DNA from: an uncultured Planctomycetaceae bacterium
Lineage (GTDB): Bacteria; Planctomycetota; Planctomycetia; Pirellulales; Pirellulaceae
Length of the DNA stretch: 16,629 nt
Assembly (NCBI GenBank): GCA_903921945.1
Contig: CAIXSC010000427.1
Span: 1-16,629, forward strand
Direction: 5' to 3'
Position numbers and translations under genes: made by a program. Positions 15,032 to 16,629 of the stretch are shown here, in pieces; the first letter of the stretch is position 1; each line of letters begins with the position of its first letter. A model generated the notes under the pieces. The model made no database searches and had not been told where the DNA came from. It saw nothing but the letters and a program-made list of their open reading frames with translations.

Positions 15032-15206
15032 ACGGAAGTTCGCAGCGAGCTTGCGGGAAGGGCCCCAAGATTCGGCCTTATCGACTTGATTCAGCCGGTC
15101 CCAAAGCGATCTATCCCAGACTTCCCGCATTGACTATCATCCGCCCAGTTGCTCGGTCGCGATCGCTCTGGAGGAGCTTTGCCGCTACGGAAGAAGGGAG
15201 TCTGCC
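15032..15206 (+). other. Short intergenic region before the ATPase gene
   Basis: 175 bases. A 9-base inverted repeat (TGCGGGAAG 15052-15060, CTTCCCGCA 15121-15129) is separated by 60 bases, so a simple terminator is unlikely. TATCAT at about 15135 matches a -10 box at 5 of 6 positions but has no good -35 box. The AAGGGAG at 15194-15200 is the ribosome site of the ATPase gene. Confidence 0.4.
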
Positions 15207-16629
15207 GTGTACATTCGCCAACTGCGCATCGATCAATTCGGAGCTTGCGCCGACTTTGAAATCGCAGCCCTCGCGCCGGGGTTGACCGTGATTCATGGCC
15301 CGCGTGGGGCGGGAAAGAGCACCATCACCGCCTTCCTTCAAGGCACGCTCTACGGTTACGACACGCCACTCGCGGCTCGATTTATCGCCGCGCCTGCCGC
15401 CGCGCCTGCCGCCCACCCTCAGGGACAGGCGTTTCGCGTCACTCGCGATGGCTCGTCATGGAATCACGAGACCGCCGGTTCACCCCGCGGCCAACGGCCG
15501 CTGGGCGGGTCGCTGTCGTTGGCACTCTCCCTCTCATCGGACCGGCCGCGTGACACGCGACTGCTCGAACGCTATCACCACGGCGATGCGGAACGGTTGC
15601 GGTTAAGCCGCCCACTGGCTGAAAGCGACATCCGCTCCGGATCCAGTCCGCGTCCTGATCAAGAAACCGAGAACGCAACGGTTTCGCTCGACCCAGCCGC
15701 CATCGACACCCTGTATGCGGGCTTGCCACCCCGGTTTCTGGCCGACCTCTTCGTGCTCGACTTCGAACGCACAACGCGTTTGGGCGCCATCCTCGAACAG
15801 GCCGAGCGCTACGGCGCGCCGCTTGTGGACGGCGTTGCGAACCCGGCACGCGTCGCCGAATTGGAAGGGGAACTCACACAGGCCCGCGAGCAACGCGCGG
15901 CCATCGTCGATCCCGGCGCCTCGCCGGAAACCCTGGCCGAACGTCGCGTCCAACTACGCGACGAACTCGCGGAACTGGAAAGCCGAGCCCGTCGCCAGCA
16001 TGACGACCGAGCACGCTGGCGACGCCAACTCGCGACGCTCGCGGCCGCCCTCGAACGCCAACTTGCCACGTTGACGCGCGAAATCGAGTCGCTCGACGCC
16101 ACTCTTGCCACGCTCGTGGAACGCCGGCGCCATCTCGCCGCCGCGATTCGGCCCGTCGTCCCAGCCGACGCTCGCGATCCGGCTGTCAACGACGAACTCC
16201 AGAAACTCGACGAACAACTCGACCGCTGGCGGCGCACCCTTGGCGAGCTGATTACCGCCAAGGGGCATGCCGCGGAACTTGCCGATGCCAGCGACCGAAT
16301 GCTCGCCTCCGGCGCCGCGGCGAATGCCATGGCCAGCCCGGCATCCAACCCCGCGACGCACTCGAGTTATCCCGGTTCCCCGTATCTGGCGGGCGCGGCG
16401 CTGGACACCTTAAGCCCGCTCCGCCGAATGCCTGGCGCTCTGTTCGGGCTGGCGGACGCCGAGCTCTCCGGATTGCCGGCGGGCGACCCGCTGCGACGGC
16501 TCGCCGAGCTGGAAGCGTCGGCTTTCGCAATCACCGAACTGCTCGCGAAGACCCAGACCGTGCTCCGCGAGCACGCACCGCCGCTCATCGCCGCCGACAT
16601 CTCCGAGGCGCTCGACCGGCAACACCAAA
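15207..16629 (+). CDS. SMC/YhaN-like coiled-coil ATPase (3' end outside window)
   Basis: The first 474 codons of a larger protein. It starts at GTG 15207 with AAGGGAG and a 6-base spacer. The N-terminus (MYIRQLRIDQFGACADFEI, then LTVIHGPRGAGKST) is that of RecF/RecN/Rad50/SMC-type ABC ATPases, closest in style to B. subtilis YhaN; Walker A is residues 31-39. After a head segment, RFLADLFVLDFERTTRLGAILEQA is reminiscent of the YhaN/AAA_27 region. From about residue 215 Glu/Leu/Arg/Ala-rich heptads indicate a long coiled coil with interruptions. The signature motif and Walker B would lie beyond the window. Such ATPases usually work with an SbcD/YhaO-like nuclease in DNA end processing; none is visible upstream. 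Cytoplasmic role in DNA repair is an inference. Confidence 0.85.
   Translation, partial: MYIRQLRIDQFGACADFEIAALAPGLTVIHGPRGAGKSTITAFLQGTLYGYDTPLAARFIAAPAAAPAAHPQGQAFRVTRDGSSWNHETAGSPRGQRPLGGSLSLALSLSSDRPRDTRLLERYHHGDAERLRLSRPLAESDIRSGSSPRPDQETENATVSLDPAAIDTLYAGLPPRFLADLFVLDFERTTRLGAILEQAERYGAPLVDGVANPARVAELEGELTQAREQRAAIVDPGASPETLAERRVQLRDELAELESRARRQHDDRARWRRQLATLAAALERQLATLTREIESLDATLATLVERRRHLAAAIRPVVPADARDPAVNDELQKLDEQLDRWRRTLGELITAKGHAAELADASDRMLASGAAANAMASPASNPATHSSYPGSPYLAGAALDTLSPLRRMPGALFGLADAELSGLPAGDPLRRLAELEASAFAITELLAKTQTVLREHAPPLIAADISEALDRQHQ
15387..15410 (+). repeat. Two exact 12-bp units in the ATPase gene
   Basis: GCCGCGCCTGCC occurs twice head-to-tail and encodes AAPAAAPA at residues 61-68, in a loop about 20 residues after Walker A. 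Only two copies, but the period matches that seen in four other genes of the window. Confidence 0.8.

Noticed and set aside
15052..15129. Inverted repeat TGCGGGAAG / CTTCCCGCA as a terminator of the Hint gene
   Set aside because: The arms are 60 bases apart and no T run follows; it could be chance in GC-rich DNA.

Overview
The window looks like a piece of a high-GC Planctomycetota (Pirellulales-like) chromosome. This rests on protein types rather than on any rRNA: a secreted YVTN-propeller/phosphoesterase fusion, a secreted Hint-domain protein with the WW-rich helical N-terminus typical of planctomycetes, long N-terminal extensions before signal peptides, GTG starts, and housekeeping genes scattered among secreted proteins of unknown role. 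No rRNA, tRNA, insertion sequence, integrase or CRISPR array was seen.

Layout. Positions 1-5103 hold three minus-strand housekeeping genes, in transcription order gap (GAPDH, GTG start at 5103), an M3-family oligoendopeptidase (start reassigned to 3963) and an HrpA-type DEAH RNA helicase that runs off the left edge. A clear intrinsic terminator (3985-4025) separates gap from the peptidase; the peptidase and hrpA are 17 bases apart. Positions 5443-6288 (minus) encode a small secreted protein. Divergent from it, 6450-9769 (plus) is a likely operon: panB, an exported protein with three degenerate RidA-like domains, and a small membrane protein. The last runs tail-to-tail into a large minus-strand gene (9545-12607), a secreted beta-propeller/phosphoesterase, with 225 bases coding on both strands. 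A 426-base divergent intergenic region follows, then a secreted Hint (intein-like) protein (13034-15031, plus) and the N-terminal part of an SMC/YhaN-like coiled-coil ATPase (15207 to the right edge, plus).

The helicase and the ATPase lack a stop codon inside the window, so simple ORF searches miss them; both were read directly from the sequence.

The most striking pattern is a recurring 12-base period. Five unrelated genes carry in-frame tandem repeats of four-codon units (hrpA, the small secreted protein, the RidA-like gene, the phosphoesterase twice, the ATPase), plus 15- and 18-base relatives in the RidA-like gene. They lie in linkers, tails or pre-signal extensions, not in catalytic cores. 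The second item of interest is the Hint protein: it has apparently complete self-cleavage residues but only 20 residues after the predicted cleavage site and no recognisable toxin.
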